Shown here: in pieces, positions 62,918 through 64,000 of the stretch
Layout of the letters: each line of letters begins with the position of its first letter
How positions within the stretch are numbered: the stretch's first letter is position 1
Source of the DNA: Pyrinomonadaceae bacterium
GTDB lineage: Bacteria; Acidobacteriota; Blastocatellia; Pyrinomonadales; Pyrinomonadaceae
Length of the DNA: 64,000 nucleotides
Reading direction: 5' to 3'
Assembly: GCA_026129865.1 (NCBI GenBank)
Contig: JAHCHG010000006.1
Span: 229,888-293,887 of the forward strand
Notes under the pieces: model-generated
What the model was told of the DNA's origin: nothing
Database searches by the model: none
What the model saw: the letters and a program-made list of their open reading frames with translations, nothing else
Program-made: the position numbers and the translations under genes

Positions 62918-63160
62918 GTTTTCCACTTTCATCCTCCGATAAAATTAATGGAATCGGACCTAGATTAAATGTTCTCGAATTTTTCGCTTCCGTGCTTGAC
63001 AAGTTTGGAGCGAACATACAGAATACGTAATTGCCCTTTCTGACCGGACGAAAGTTTGAGTTAGTTGAGGTAAGATCTTTTCAAAACCTTCATCGTTTTT
63101 GAGTGAATTCAGTTCATGAAATAGATGGTGAAAATAATTGTTAAAAATCATGGTTTGGGG

Positions 63161-63188
63161 TTGACAAAAAGTTTTCAATGCCTATAAT
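63161..63188 (+). promoter_or_regulatory. rRNA promoter P1
   Basis: TTGACA (63161-63166) and TATAAT (63183-63188), both perfect consensus, are 16 bases apart. Confidence 0.85.
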
Positions 63189-63244
63189 CAAAATTTCGCT
63201 TTTGAAACAATTTCGTTATGAGAAACGAAAATTCAGTTTCAAGG

Positions 63245-63273
63245 TTGACAAACGGTTTTGAGTTCTTTATAGT
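63245..63273 (+). promoter_or_regulatory. rRNA promoter P2
   Basis: TTGACA (63245-63250) and TATAGT (63268-63273) are 17 bases apart. The box lies 84 bp after P1, and the sequence after both promoters is related (AAAATTTCGCTTTTGAAAC and AAAATTCGCTTTGAAGC), so the promoter unit was probably duplicated. Confidence 0.82.
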
Positions 63274-63321
63274 TGAAAATTCGCTTTGAAGCAAAAGTGA
63301 AAATAAATCAACAGATTTTTG

Positions 63322-63336
63322 ATGTTTGAAAACTAG
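63322..63336 (+). promoter_or_regulatory. boxA-like antitermination element in the rRNA leader
   Basis: ATGTTTGAAAACTAG resembles the boxA-type TTTGAAAACT element of rRNA leaders, where Nus factors assemble. It lies between promoter P2 and 16S rRNA. No boxC or boxB hairpin was confirmed. Confidence 0.45.
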
Positions 63337-63424
63337 ATATGCGTGGTCCAGTGTTAATAACACACAGTTCATTAAATTGAACAAAATCAGTTCGTTAAGT
63401 CGAACAAAAGCTAGTAAATAACTT

Positions 63425-64000
<576 letters not shown>

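Larger units (their letters stand above)
62918..63424. other. AT-rich rRNA leader region
   Basis: No gene is supported between kdsC and 16S rRNA; small frames here cross the promoters. The stretch holds two tandem consensus promoters and a boxA-like element, annotated separately. The first about 240 bases show no clear signal. Confidence 0.6.

Noticed and set aside
62960..63384. Small minus-strand genes upstream of 16S rRNA
   Set aside because: They overlap two consensus rRNA promoters and the leader on the opposite strand and are AT-rich without domain signal.

Overview
The window is 64 kb of a chromosome that looks like Acidobacteriota, class Blastocatellia (old subdivision 4), probably near Pyrinomonadaceae. 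This placement is inferred from the 5' part of a 16S rRNA gene at the right edge and from gene families common in that group: an Oar-like TonB receptor with a carboxypeptidase-regulatory domain, a Ser/Thr kinase joined to a TolB-like propeller, secreted proteins with DGDGK-FRPS repeats, and an LPS/Kdo gene cluster. No plasmid, phage, insertion sequence or CRISPR array is visible.

Left part (1-11 kb): the 3' end of a TonB-family gene, a tandem pair of about 184-bp hairpin elements, then a five-gene minus-strand chemosensory operon of the Pil/Pix type. Its order of transcription is TPR-zinc ribbon-receiver, CheW, two receptors without periplasmic domains, and hybrid CheA-receiver. It has no CheR or CheB. 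Two exact sigma-54 promoter matches lie upstream and point into it. A thioredoxin-reductase-like flavoprotein without its CxxC follows on the plus strand.

11-34 kb: a 1280-residue TonB-dependent receptor; a minus-strand block of rpmE, a DUF1385 membrane protein, prfA and a histidine phosphatase, with inverted arrays of a 9-bp repeat between the last two; a permease fused to two Usp domains; two tandem Crp/Fnr regulators divergent from a receiver-only protein, with palindromes between them; two secreted proteins sharing the same six-repeat C-terminal module; a TPR protein; a class III aminotransferase; and two Asn-rich lipoproteins.

34-55 kb: a GAF protein with a degenerate GGDEF, a Ser/Thr kinase, a beta-CASP nuclease, a RimK ligase/deacylase/RimB-like protease trio, two MacB-type permeases without an ATPase, and a plus-strand series (sucD, NTF2-like, ndk, zinc-ribbon DUF4190-like, nuoI, membrane proteins, ImmA-like, RsbU-type phosphatase, FecR-like). 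sucD and nuoI are separated from their usual partners.

55-64 kb: kdsB, a small membrane gene, pyrG, a GNAT gene, a small membrane gene, kdsA, a catalytically dead M1-like peptidase and kdsC form a dense run for CMP-Kdo synthesis. It ends at an AT-rich leader with two tandem consensus promoters and the start of 16S rRNA.

Signalling and envelope functions dominate. The points most worth a second look are the sigma-54-linked chemosensory operon, the short tandem repeats that begin exactly at stop codons, the hairpin elements with a compensatory change, and several enzymes that keep a fold but lose catalytic residues.
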